From Histoplasma ohiense (Eukaryota > Ascomycota > Eurotiomycetes > Onygenales > Ajellomycetaceae), in the NCBI GenBank assembly GCA_017607445.1, contig JAEVHH010000004.1:4278001-4342000 (forward strand): a stretch of 64,000 nucleotides of DNA. Reading direction: 5' to 3'. Every line of letters starts with the position of its first letter. Within the stretch, counting starts at the first letter, position 1. Positions 48,770-60,595 of the stretch are shown here, one piece after another. The position numbers were made by a program, and so were the translations under genes. Below the pieces are notes generated by a model. The model saw only the letters and a list, made by a program, of their open reading frames with translations. It was not told the DNA's origin and did no database searches.

Positions 48770-51700
48770 TGCAAAAATGTCTTAAGCTTCACTGTCACAG
48801 TGAAACTTGCTACATCTAAGAATCTGCAAAAAGTGCTTGCACTAGTAGACTCTGAGTCAGAAGTGAACTGTGTCAATGAATTTTGAACAAAGAATCACAA
48901 TCTAGAAACTGCTCACTGCAAAATCAAAATAATTAAGTCAATTGATGAATGCATAATGCACTTCTTTGAAGAGTATAACATTGCAACTACTGTCACTGAT
49001 CACAAGAGTAATGCACAGCAGACATCTCATTTCTTTCATATGATGAAGATGAAGAACTACAGTCTTGTATTAGAATTTCCTTGATTAAGACAAACAAATT
49101 CTCTTATAGATTGATCAGATGGACAATTCTTCTTTAGATGCTCTGAAGATGAACAACAGTTTCAAATTATTTCTGAACAAGATGTTCTAGCTGAAGTTCT
49201 CACAGAAGCTAGAGTAGAAATGCTTGTAGTATTATCTACAGAACATTCAAAAGACTCAAAGCATGTTTCATATGTATTCTTAGCTGTGTATTCAGACTTG
49301 CTGACTGATCTACTCAATTATGTCATGTCATATGCACATATCTTCTCAGAAGAAGCTGCTATAAGTGTGAAAAGATCAGAAGAAATGAAACACTGCATAG
49401 ATCTTGAGCCTGATGCACAATCTTCATTTATGCTGATATACAATCTCTCTGAAACTGAGTTAGCCACTCTAAGAGAATATTTAAAAAATGTATTAGATAA
49501 AGAGTGGATACAACTGTTCAGTAGTCCAGCTGATGCACTGATTCTCTTTGTCTTCAAAAAAGATGATGGACTCCATCTTTGTGTAGACTATTGAGGGTTA
49601 AATCAAATCATCATCAAGAATCAATACCCTCTATCTCTAATAAATGAATTACTTGATAGACTTTCAAAAGCCAAGATATTCACTAAGCTGAATCTTCAAG
49701 ATGTCTATCACTGCATATTTATAGCAGCAAAAGACTGTTGAAAGACAGCCTTTAGAATGAGATATGAACATTTTGAATATGTAGTTATGCCATTTGAACT
49801 AGCTAATGCTTCAGTGACATTCCAAGCATACATTAACAATACCTTGTCTGATTTGTTGGATATATGTTGCATTGTCTATTTGGACGACATTCTCATATTC
49901 TCCAATTCAAAGCAGAAACATAAAGTGCATGTTACTAAGATGCTAGAATGTCTCAAATGTGTGAATCTATTTGCAAAACTCTCTAAGTGTGAATTTGAAG
50001 TGAACAAGATCTCATTTCTGAGATTTGTTATAAATACAAATGATGTTGAGATGAAGTCAGACAGAGTCTCCACTATTGTGAAATGATCTACATCTAAATC
50101 AATTAAAGAGGTTCAATTCTTCTTGAGCTTTGCTAATTTCTATTGATGATTTATTAAGTCTTTCTCTTCTATTGCAGCCCCATTATTCGAACTTACAAAA
50201 GAGAGCAAGAAGGGAGAAAGAAAAGCCACTTTTATGTGAACAGAAAGTGCTCAAAGTGCTTTCAATGAGCTCAAATTGTGCTTTATGCATGCTTCTCTAT
50301 TAGCTCATTTTGACTCAGCTCAGTGTATTCAGATTGAATCTGATGTGTCCACTTTTGCAGTCACTGCTATTCTGTCACAGTTGCAGAATGATAGGCACTG
50401 GCATTCAGTTGCCTTCTGATCAAGAAAGTTGATTGATGTGGAAACACATTATAATACTCATGATAAAGAACTCTTGGCTATTGTAGCAGCATTTAAGAAT
50501 TGAAGACACTATCTGAAGAAAAGTCAGTATTCAATTCAAGTCTGATCTGATCATGCCAATCTGCAGTACTTTATGATGACTAAGAAACTGAACAGATGTC
50601 AGATCAGATGAGTGGAAGCTTTATCTGCTTATGATTTTGTATTACTGCACTGCTCTGAATCAAAGAATTCAGCTGATGAGCTCAGTCATCATACAGACTA
50701 CAGTGAGATCTATAATGGTCAAACTATATTATCTACTCTGCAACAGAAGCTGAAACATGAAGTTAGACTAGACTGAAAAGCTGATACTTCTTTTCAAAAT
50801 GATATTTCTTCTGATGTAGTCTGTGTATGAATCTCTAATGAGCAAAATGCTTCTTTTAATGAGTGAAAAGCACTTCATATGTTGATGTCTTCTACCTCTC
50901 ATGTAAACTCTTCCCCTCTGTTGCACATTGAGCAATATATGCTCTGAATTGCAGTCAATAAGGCTATTCTTGAGAACTCAGCATACACAGAAATGTCTGA
51001 ATCCTTCATCTCATTTCTGAGTAAAGCACAGAAGATTGATTCTTTTGCTGCTGAGCAAAGAGAGAAGATAAAAGAGAAGAATATGACTGTTGCTGAAAAT
51101 ATACTATAAACAATTTCTGAGAATGATATATTGCATACTGATGATTGCATGTATGTCCCTCAACAAAAGACACTCATTGATGAAATTATCAGTGCAAACC
51201 ATGATGATCTGCAGGGGGGTCACTTTGATATAAAAAAGTTCATAGACAGCATCCAGAACAAATACTATTGACATGAGCTAGTCAGAGATGTCAAAGATTA
51301 TATATCCACTTGTGATACTTGTCAAAGAGTAAAGTCAAAATGGCACAGACAATATGAAGAATTGAGTACAATCTTCTTATCATCAAATTCTTTTGAGTTC
51401 ATTACTATAAATTTTATTACAGACTTGCCAGCCTCTACATTTCTTCACCAAATCTATGATGCAATTTTAGTGATTGTGAATATATATACCAAGTTTACAA
51501 TCTATATTCCTTGCATCAAAAACATTACTGCTGATGAACTAGTGGAAATTGTTTATGCCAAGTTCTATACAATTTATGGAGTATTCAAAAACCATATATT
51601 CAATTGAGATTTACTGTTTACAAGCCATTATTGATCCATCTTTTGTTATATGCTAGATGCATGCCAAAAACTTTCAACAGTCTTTCACCCTCAAACAGAT

Positions 51701-52441
51701 GATCAAACAGAACAACAAAATCAAATCTTGAAACATTATCTTCAATGCTTTATCAACTATCATCAAGATGACTGAGCACACTGACTACTGCTGATGCAGT
51801 TTGTTTACAATATCTCTCAACATATCTCTACTGAAATGACACTCACAGAAGTCTTAATGGGATATCAATCTGATTTAAAAATTAATGTCAGCAAACCACC
51901 ACAATCAGTCGCCATACATGCTGCTAGCCGCGCGAAACATATTGAGGAAACACATCATAAGCTCATTGAGAATCTACAAAAGATGTGACAAGCACAGAAA
52001 GTCTATTACAATGCAAAATATAAGCTTCAACAATTTAAAATAGATGACTATATTATACTCAATGCAAAAAATCTCCAATTGCTGTGCTTGGTTTGCAAAC
52101 TTGATCATAAATATGTTGGACTCTTCAAGATTCTGAATATCATTGGAAAACAAGTGTACAAACTAGAACTGCCATCTTTATATAGAAGCATTCATTCTGT
52201 ATTCCACATATCTTTATTGAAGCTATACAACTGCAGAAATGGAGCTCTATCAGAATCAGAATCAGAACTTGTTGACAGCAAAGAAGAATATCAAGTTGAA
52301 GAAATTCTTGAAAAACAACAATGAAAAAACAAACCTTCAAAATATTTTGTGAGATGGACAGATTGAGGTTCTAGTGGTGATACATGGGAACTGAAAGAAA
52401 ACATATTGAACACTCAGACATTTGAAATCTTTCTTGAATAA
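48770..52441 (+). pseudogene. Element B copy 2 pol relic
   Basis: As in copy 1. The open piece at 49,220-49,594 keeps KEWIQLFSS, where copy 1 has TGA for Trp. The RT motif YLDDILIF is intact near 49,879-49,902. The integrase zinc region is better kept (GGHF and TCDTCQRVK). The protease again reads DSES and the integrase core again has Asn for the first Asp. The chromodomain lies near 52,288-52,410 (YQVEEILEKQQ). Confidence 0.9.
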
Positions 52442-52966
52442 GAAAATGAATGACAAATACAAAACCAACATACTTTCAAACATCAAAAGTGCAAACTTCA
52501 AGTTGAAAGATATCAGAAGCACAAATCTCACTCAAACTTCAATCAAATGCATTCTTTTTAGAAGGATTTTATCAGAGAAAAGAGAAAAAAGGAAAAAAAA
52601 TTCAATTTGAGTATAATAAATACAAAAAATAAAACATACAAGCAAGGAAAAAACAAAGGAAACAGGTTCTAAGAAAAGTCTAAAGACTTTCAGTTCATCC
52701 ACTCTCATCTCACTCTTCATCTCTCACTTTCTCTTCTCTCTTTCATCATCTCTCTCATTCTCTCTCTCTGCCACCCTCACTCAATACTTCTTCTGGTACT
52801 CATATATTACAGACACTCATTTTGAGTGCAGAGGTATAGACAAATGTCTATTTCACAATACATTTATCTTCTCACATCTTCTCTCCCTCATCAATCTACT
52901 CATTCTTCAGCACATTTGATGAAGAAAGACATTTTTCTTCATCTTTTTCTCTCATTTTTTCACTGT

Positions 52967-53883
52967 TCAGAGCACCCTCTCCCTCTGCTCCACTGATGTC
53001 AGTGGCAAATTGACAAAGAAAGCAGACATCATGAACACTGCTGCAGTCATCAGCATCTCCACAATCTTCTTCATCAACTCTTCAGCCAACTTCTCCTTCA
53101 TCAACCTCTTTTCAATCAATCCCTTCATCACAGAGTTCTTGAAGCTCATCACTTTCAAAACTCTCTTCTTCACATTCTTCTCTTTCTCTAACATCTCTGC
53201 TCTGAAAGAATCAGACACAATCACAGTCTTCAAAATCTGCATCTCTGCAGACTCAGCTGTTATCTGATGCTGAGATCATAGAGCATTTGTCTCTGCTCTA
53301 TCTCAAGCAGACAGCATCATCAGACAAGATGTGTTCAATCATTTTATCAAATGATGAAGATGACTTTTGTGGTTGGTCATATTCTCTTCAGCTGCCACCT
53401 CCACAAAAATAAACACTCATCTATACATGATGCATCTCAGAAGAGGTGTATCACACATCTAGCATCATTATCAGTATATCAACATTGCTAAGAGCACTAC
53501 TACCTATCCAAAAGCAAATTTGAAGAAAAAGAAAAAGAAAATAAGAATTAAAGAGGATTACTCATGAGTTTGCAGAATTTTTCTGCAGAGACACAAGCCT
53601 CACAATGCTTCTGAGTATTTGATCTCAACACACATCAAAAATCAACATTCTCAAGTCTAGAGACACAATGTTTGCATGAAATCTGACTGTTGTGTATCAT
53701 GTGATTAGAGCTAGACCTAGGGCAATATAACAAGTGAACAGTGAATGGTGCTATATGGAAACAAGCTAGTGGCGCACATGACCACACTAATAACACCACT
53801 GGCAAGGAACACCAGCAATAATATGTGATAAGTGTCAGTGAGGAAACAACTTACTTAAAATCAGGATATTCAAGAGAGCTCAT
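52967..53883 (-). pseudogene. Element B copy 2 antisense spliced Cys-rich gene
   Basis: Best-kept B version of the antisense gene. Exon 1 53883-53855 (MSSLEYPDF plus AA), donor GTAAGT. Exon 2 53716-53562 after acceptor CCCTAG completes a Lys codon and reads SSSNHMIHNSQISCKHC onward, with a single TGA. The Cys array is CX2CX10CX9CX2CX6C. Donor GTAATC follows. A probable third exon includes the open segment at 53242-52967 (TVIVSDSFRAEMLEKEKNVK), rich in Lys, Glu and Met; its acceptor is unresolved. The motif resembles a small zinc-binding domain. Being antisense, it must use its own promoter, perhaps in the 3' LTR. Confidence 0.62.
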
Positions 53884-54239
53884 TTTGAAAAAAGAGGGGA
53901 GGGAGAGAGAGAATCAATGAAAATTTAAAAATCTTTATTAATGAGAAAATTGCAGCAGAAGGGCAAAGAGCTTTGATGATGATCAAGTTAAAAGAGAAGA
54001 GAAATCTTCAAGAGAAAAGAAATTCTTTTTGCTTCTCTGCATACAACCTCTAGCAACCAAAGAATCCACCAATTTCATCTCATTAGAAAATCAATAACAA
54101 CACATATACAAGCTATCTAGGGGATGTGATTGATATACTGCTATCAACAAGCAGAACTTACAATACAGAAATGCAATTATCTACTAGCAAGCAATCTATA
54201 CAATCACTGAGAGCAGCTCTTATAAAAAAGAGGGGCAAT

Positions 54240-54507
54240 TGTAATGCACTTGTTTATTATTTCTTTATTATCTTTGCTTATTCTTATCTCTTTTCATTAT
54301 ACTCTCGCTACTGCTATTTCTATATGTATATATATATCAATGTATGTATTTTGCACATCTTCTTTCTCTTTCTTTTCTTTCTTAGTGATTAGCTACACTA
54401 CACTATGTTACGCTACTATACTATACTTTACAATATATTACTATTATCTCCGCTACGCTATAAACTATCTTCTACTGTTACTCTTCACACTGTCACTACA
54501 CCTCACA
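54240..54507 (+). repeat. Element B copy 2, 3' LTR
   Basis: 268 bp, preceded by a polypurine tract (54224-54238). Followed by the GTCTT duplication and then by LINE sequence. Confidence 0.93.
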
Positions 54508-54512
54508 GTCTT

Positions 54513-54949
54513 TTATTAAAAGAAGAATAAGAGAATTATGTTTACAAAAGTGGCAAGATGTCTGGTTCATACAAAGAAAAAGTGTGCATTATTTCAGATT
54601 TGAAACTAAGCCAAAGTGGAAGACTTGCTCAATAAAGTGTAAGAAGAAACTTTTTGCTACAATAATACAGCTAAAGCTTGAATATGGACATTTCAAATCA
54701 TATTTAGCAAAGTTTAAAGATGATTTAAATGATCTATATTCAGATTGTCAGTTATATGAAAATCCAGAGCATCTTCTGTTACTTTGTACAAAGTATTCAG
54801 AACTAAGATTGAGACTGAGAGAGAAGTATCAACTGAATCAGTTAAATTTGAGTTTGTTATTCAATACAAAAGCTGAAAATATGTTCTTAATTGAATATTT
54901 AAATGAGTCAAATGTTGCTACAAGAGCTTGTTTGAATAGTGTCACTTGA
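54513..54949 (+). pseudogene. LINE ORF2, C-terminal part
   Basis: Continues ORF2 in the same frame once copy 2 and one GTCTT are removed (TWSFIKRRIRELCLQKWQDV). It contains a C-terminal Cys/His pattern (DCQLYENPEHLLLLC) seen in Tad-like ORF2 proteins, and ends at TGA 54,947-54,949. It is open throughout. Confidence 0.9.
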
Positions 54950-55363
54950 TGATATTTAGATCAGTTGTTTTTGTTTATTTTATTTTGATCTTTTCTTTAA
55001 CTTTGTTTATTGTTAATTTTCATTTGTTTCAAGCAGTTTGCTTCATTATTTGTTGATAATAGTCATTGCAAATGTTTTTTCTTTTCTGTTGATTTTTAAT
55101 AGCTGCTGTCTTTTATAATATTTATTTCCTTTGTTTTGAAGTTGAGTTGTGCTAACCCATTGACATTCTTTTGATTTTATTTTTGAATTGAATAGTTTGA
55201 ATAGTTGTTTGATTCTGGGCTGGAATTCTGTTAATGCATGTGTCAAATTGTTTTTGTATATTAGAATATTCTTGATTTGAAAAATCCTGAAGTATTTCAG
55301 ATAGATGTCATAGTCACTGACTGTATACATCTATAATTGAAGAATAATAATAATAATAATAAT
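54950..55363 (+). other. LINE 3' untranslated region and (AAT)n tail
   Basis: About 400 bp of T-rich sequence ending in (AAT)n at 55,341-55,363, immediately followed by the target duplication ACTGCTTTACCATTA. Confidence 0.85.
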
Positions 55364-55378
55364 ACTGCTTTACCATTA

Positions 55379-58300
55379 TGAGCTGTGAGTGCAGCAACTG
55401 AGTCAAATATCTCAGATGATTATAAAGATTATCTTGATGTATTCTGAGAAGATATATCTGATGTGGAATACACATCTCATGATCATGCCATAGATCTCAA
55501 ACCTGGTAAGAAATCATTATATTGACTGATATATAATTTATCACCTCAAGAACTCTCTGTTCTCTGAGAATATATTGAAAAGATGTTAGAGAAGAATTGA
55601 ATATATCTGTTCAAGAGCTCAGTCAGTACATCAGTATTATTCACATTTAAGAAAGATGAAACCCTGCATCTTTGTGTGAATTATCAAGAATTGAATGAAA
55701 TAACAGTCAAGAATTGATACCCACTGTTCTTAATAAATGAAATACTTGATAGATTAGCAGGTGTCAAAATATATACACAGCTGAACCTTAGAGACATGTA
55801 TCATAGAATTTACATATGAGCAGAGAATGAATGAAAAACAGCATTTTGAACACAATATGAATATTTTGAATATCTAGTCTTATCTTTTGAATTAATCAAT
55901 GTCTCTGTGATCTTTCAATCTTATATCAACAAAGCCCTCAGTGATCTTTTAGATGTATATTGTGTGGCTTATCTTGATAATATTGTAATCTATTCAAACA
56001 TGCTTGATGAACATGTCATCCATGTTAAGAATGTGCTGGAATGGTTAAGATGATGGAGACTATATATCAAACTTAGTAAGTGTATGTTCCATGCAACAGA
56101 AATTGGATTTTTGAGTTTTGTGATTATCACACAGAGCATTACTGTTGAGAAACACTGTATCAACACAATTCTAGATTGATCAGAACTGCAAACTATAAAT
56201 GAATTGCAAATATTTCTAGAATTCATCAATTTCTATCATTGATTCATATACAAGTTCTTGATAATAATGACACCTCTGACTGAATTGTTAAAAGATTACA
56301 AAACAAAAAGAGAGAAGAATAACACATCTGTTCAGTTAGATGAAAACTACAAACACACAATTTTGCAGTTAAAAGAATGCTTTACAAAAACACTGTTGTT
56401 GATTTATTTTGATCTGCAGTGAAAACTCTGTATAGAAACAGATGAATCTGATATTGCAATCATCACAGTAATATTACAATTAATGAATAATGATCACTGA
56501 CATCTGATCATGTTTTGGTCTAGAAAGCTCACAGAAACAGAAAGATGTTATCAAACATATGATCTAGAAATATTGTCAATTGTAGAAGCTTTCAGACAAT
56601 GATACCACTACTTATATAATAACAGACACTCAATAACTGTTTTATCTGATCATATCAATCTTCAATGCTTCATGACAATGAAGCAGTTAAATGAGTGTCA
56701 GATTCACTGAATAAAAATACTCTCAGTGTTCAATTTTGAAATAGAGCACTGTTCTGAGAAAAATAATCCTGCAGATGTATCAAGTTGTCATTCAGATTTT
56801 GTAAAATATACAGTTTTCTTGACAGAGTTTTCTACTCTGCAAGAGAAGCTGTGTAAGAGAATCTTTAAATCACTAAAGATAAAAAAAAACACAAAGTTAG
56901 ATCAATATATCAAGATAATGTGAAAAGATCTGTAAGCTAATAAAAATTATTGAGTAAAGAAATCTGTAGTCATCAATGATAACAATCTCTGCAGAATAAA
57001 GAACATATCTATGAATGAGAATAAGATTATAGATGTTACAGAGTTAAATCTAGAAACTCTGATATCACAGATTCTAGCTGTCAAGATATTTGAATCTGAG
57101 ACAGTCTATTGTGAAGAGATAGCTGAATCTATCATTGAACTTTTACTGCAGATTCAAAATAGAGATGCTGATATATCTGAACTTTATAGAAGATTAGAGA
57201 TAAGTAATACTAGTATAGATAATTATTTGATCTGAGCAGTAGATAAAGATGATCTGCTCAGAAAAGATAATAAAGTCTACATATCACAAAACAAGACTGT
57301 AAGATATGAAATAATGAAAATGAATCATGATGATTCTCAAGATGATTATTTTGAACATGATAAAATCATTGAAATGATCAAACACAAGTACTTGTGGTAT
57401 GATATGAGTGATGAGATTGCAGAATATATGAGAACTTGTGATATTTATCAACATATTAAGATATCACAGCACAAGCTGTATGGATTGCTACAATCATATT
57501 CAGTGTCAGATAAGAAATGATATACAATTAGCATGAACTTTATTGAAGATCTGTCAGATAATAAAAAAAGAAATCAAATCTATAATGCTATTGTTGTATT
57601 TATTGATTTATTCATCAAATGAGTCATAATTGTGCCTACATCTTCAGAGCTAGATGCAGAAGAACTCATGAATATTATTGTATAAAGAATTGTGAAGAAC
57701 TTTAGTCTATCTGTGAACATTATTAACAACTGAGATTTATTAATAAATAGTAAGTTTTGATTGACATTGTGTTATCTACTTCATATCTGACAAAAATTAT
57801 CAACAGCATTCCACCTGCAAACTGATGATCAGATAGAATGATTGAATCAGATGATTGAACATTATCTTCACATATATTGCAGCTATCAGCAAGATAATTG
57901 AATAGAATGAATTTCTCTAACACAATGAGCATATAACAACATCTTTCACACATTGATAAAAATGACATCATCTGAAGCAATGATCAGCTGATCAACTGAA
58001 CTTTGCATAGACATGAAATCTCCAAGCATAAGTGTGTTAAAATCAGTGATGAAACAAGTGAAATGAATGAAACAAGTGGAGAACAAGATCTGAGAATATC
58101 TGAAAGCTGTCAAAGCAGCTGAGAAAAAGTATTACAATCAACATCATATATCAAAAAACTTTAAGATAGAGAACTGAGTAATGCTGTGTGCAAAAAATAT
58201 ATTCATCTTACAACTCTCACTCAAACTAGATCATTGATTTTTGAGTCTCTTTCAAATAATTGATATCTATGATACACAGATGTACAAACTGAAACTTATA

Positions 58301-58597
58301 CTGTAATATAAAGAAATTTATTCTGTATTTCATATTTTCTTTCTTGAATCTTATCACACACACAATGGACAAATTCTGCAAGCAGAATTGATAATTATAG
58401 ATGTATAAAAGAAATGAAAAATTGAAGCTATATTAGACAAATATCAATACTGTGATCAAACACAATATCTTATCAAATGAAAAGATTGTACAGACACAGA
58501 TAATTCTTGGAAATCTGAGAAAAACTTAATGAACAGTCAGAAATACTTGAAACAGTTTAATAAAATCTATCAGAAGTCAGTTAGTAAATGAAAATAA
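55379..58597 (+). pseudogene. Element A pol relic (RT, RNase H, IN, chromodomain)
   Basis: Reverse transcriptase from AVSAATESNISDDYKDYLDV, through LNEITVKN and LINEILDRLAGVKIYTQLNL. The catalytic box reads YLDN (about 55,967-55,981) instead of YXDD, so the enzyme is dead. RNase H: LCIETDESDIAIITVILQL. Integrase zinc region: HDDSQDD and YMRTCDIYQH (second Cys lost). A chromodomain-like end lies near 58,395-58,560 (IEAILDKYQYCDQTQYLI). TGA stops are frequent and mostly at Trp positions, more than in element B. Confidence 0.88.
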
Positions 58598-58625
58598 AGA
58601 AGACAATGATGACTGCTGAATATAT

Positions 58626-59776
58626 TTATTCCATTCAGAGATTAAAAAACAGATCTATCTCAGCTTGATCAGTGTTATTTAAGAAATTATCATCAAAACA
58701 AATCTGTTTATTATTCTGAATTTTCTCAACTGATAAAGCACAACATTTCAATGATGACTTGAGAGCTGTGACTGATAATATAATCACTGAGATCTCATCA
58801 ATCATTATTTCAGCTGAAGTCTCAGAAGAATCATCTCATTGAATCTCTCAGATCTTCACAGCAAAGAATTTAACTGCTGCAGTCACAGCACTCTGCAAAA
58901 CATTAATATTTGAAGTATTCACATCAGTGACAATTAGATTCTCAGCAGTGTTGATAACTGTCTGAGTCAATTCAACAGCATTCACTGACATCTAATAGAA
59001 AGTTAATATTATATACTGTAAAAACATCTGTTTTGAATAATAACTTACTGAAATGCAGATGTGTTTTGTCATCAAGCAGTGCTTGCATTTTTTGTATTGA
59101 TTCTCAGCAAGCTCACAATGATGATGAGGGGACATTGTCAAATATTGAATACAACAACAACAATATGCTGCTGTATTTCTTTCTAATACTTCAATGAAAC
59201 TGTCTGCTTTCTCATCTTCATCTACATTATTGATCAACTCAAATAACATACCAAGATCTTGGCTCAATGAGAATGATACTGATGTAATAGCAGAATGTGA
59301 AAATATGCTTTCTGAAATGCTGCTATGATCAAATGCTATACTCTGCTATGACAACAAATCATCAGAGTCTATATAGAATTCTAGAATCTTATCTACATTC
59401 TTATAGATCTGCACATCAAATACAAATCTTGCAACAGCAGTTTGATATATGACAAATCTTTCATTCAGAACTTCATCAGAGAGTAGTATTTTATGAAATT
59501 CATTGATCAAAGATTGACTGATTTTATGAAAGTGCTCAGACATCTAAAATCTGTTAGTATTCATAACAATCTCAGTTTAAGAAAACTTACAGCAGCATAA
59601 CTTCTATTTAATATATGACAGATGTGACAGTATATTCATTTATCATTCACAAAATAAGAGTATACTGAGAGATTCTGCAATCTCTCCAAACAATTCAAGC
59701 AAATGCTCTCAATGACAGACAGTATATCACTCTTCATAGACTTTGAATCAGCAACAGAAACAGCTGATTCTGACAT
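58626..59776 (-). pseudogene. Element A antisense spliced Cys-rich gene
   Basis: Three exons on the strand opposite gag-pol: 59776-59591 (186 nt), 59543-59049 (495 nt) and 58991-58626 (366 nt). Introns are 47 and 57 nt, both starting GTAAGT; the first has ACTAAC before TTTTAG, the second ends CTATTAG. All exons are multiples of three and join in frame for 349 codons ending at TAA, broken by only a few TGA and one TAG. Exon 1 starts MSESAVSVADSKSMKSDILS and has CLNC and CHIC pairs. Exon 2 ends with a Cys array, CX2CX11CX9CX2CX6C, nearly identical in spacing to that of element B. Exon 3 (MSVNAVELTQTVINTAENLI) is helical. Function unknown; a nucleic-acid or protein-binding zinc domain is plausible. 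Confidence 0.68.
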
Positions 59777-60319
59777 TCTATTATAACTTTAATCAGTATC
59801 AAAATCTTATTCAAAGAAGAAGGAGAAGCAAAAGCAATAAGAAAGAAAAATAGATATTGAAGATTGAAATCAATATTGCAATATTGATCAAAAAGATTGC
59901 AACAACACAAAACTCAACTCAAAATGAAAAACACAACCACACAATCAAAACTTTGAATTTCACAATAAAAATTGCATGAGAGGATACAGTGTACTTTGTT
60001 TGATAAATTGATGTATTCTTTTTAAATAAAAAATCATTGATGGTGATGGTGATGATGATTTTGTTAGAGTATGATTTTTTGATGTAAAAGTCAAAGAAAA
60101 GAGATTCAGAAGTTGTATCTAAATTATGATTGAACTGCAATGACACTGAAGATGAAAAAATGTTCTTCTGAAACAGTAATATTTTAAAATTAACTCTGAC
60201 AATTAATCTGATCTGATTCTGCAAACTTCATACAATATCAATCATGCAGTACATATTACAAACTTTGCACATTACAGCAAAAAGCTCTGAGAATCAGGTC
60301 TTTGAAGAAAAGAGATAAT

Positions 60320-60590
60320 TGTAATAGATGCAACAGAGATATCTATATTAGAAAATAGCTATATAATGATAGAAGAACACAGAACACATCAGAATTAATG
60401 AGAAGAGATATAGCACACAGTATTATAGATGACTGTAGTGTGTAGTGATCATCTATATAATACTCACTGATATCTGTAGATATTAGAAGATCAGTGATTA
60501 GCTTTGAATAATAGAGATTGCTATCTTCTTAACATTCTATATATGTACTTCACACTACTCTCATAATTATACCTACAATCATCTCTTACA
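60320..60590 (+). repeat. Element A 3' LTR
   Basis: 271 bp, matching the 5' LTR at 31334-31604. The GTGGT duplication follows at 60591-60595. Confidence 0.93.
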
Positions 60591-60595
60591 GTGGT

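Larger units (their letters stand above)
47076..54507 (+). mobile_element. Ty3/gypsy (chromovirus) element B, copy 2
   Basis: 7,432 bp with 268-bp LTRs (47076-47343 and 54240-54507) and target duplication GTCTT (47071-47075 and 54508-54512). Inserted in the LINE ORF2, so it is the youngest layer by nesting. Same layout as copy 1: gag, pol with chromodomain, antisense gene. Its LTRs are 5 bp longer than those of copy 1 and differ from each other by about ten transitions by eye. Confidence 0.95.
40698..55363 (+). mobile_element. Tad-like LINE with RNase H, interrupted by element B copy 2
   Basis: Non-LTR retrotransposon of about 7.2 kb without its insert. It has a 1.3-kb 5' untranslated region that still keeps CpG (ACAACGAGC, GACAACGCGAG), ORF1, ORF2 and a 3' tail (AAT)n at 55,341-55,363. 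The 15-bp target duplication is exact. It is the least decayed element of the block: ORF1 has one in-frame stop. Confidence 0.93.
31334..60590 (+). mobile_element. Ty3/gypsy (chromovirus) element A, with nested inserts
   Basis: Bounded by 271-bp LTRs (31334-31604 and 60320-60590) that begin TGTAATAG and end TCTTACA, and by the 5-bp target duplication GTGGT. Inside, gag and pol are split by gypsy B copy 1 (33029-40455) and by a LINE (40698-55363). Without the inserts it is about 7.1 kb. It sits inside a Tc1/mariner transposase gene. A polypurine tract (60304-60318) precedes the 3' LTR. The strongly decayed pol and a spliced antisense gene (58626-59776) are listed separately. Confidence 0.92.

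Noticed and set aside
52700..53345. A strongly acidic minus-strand frame overlapping the antisense gene of element B
   Set aside because: It has more stops than the Lys/Glu-rich frame and does not continue from the Cys-array exon. It is probably the shifted reading of the GAA/GAG-rich helical exon.
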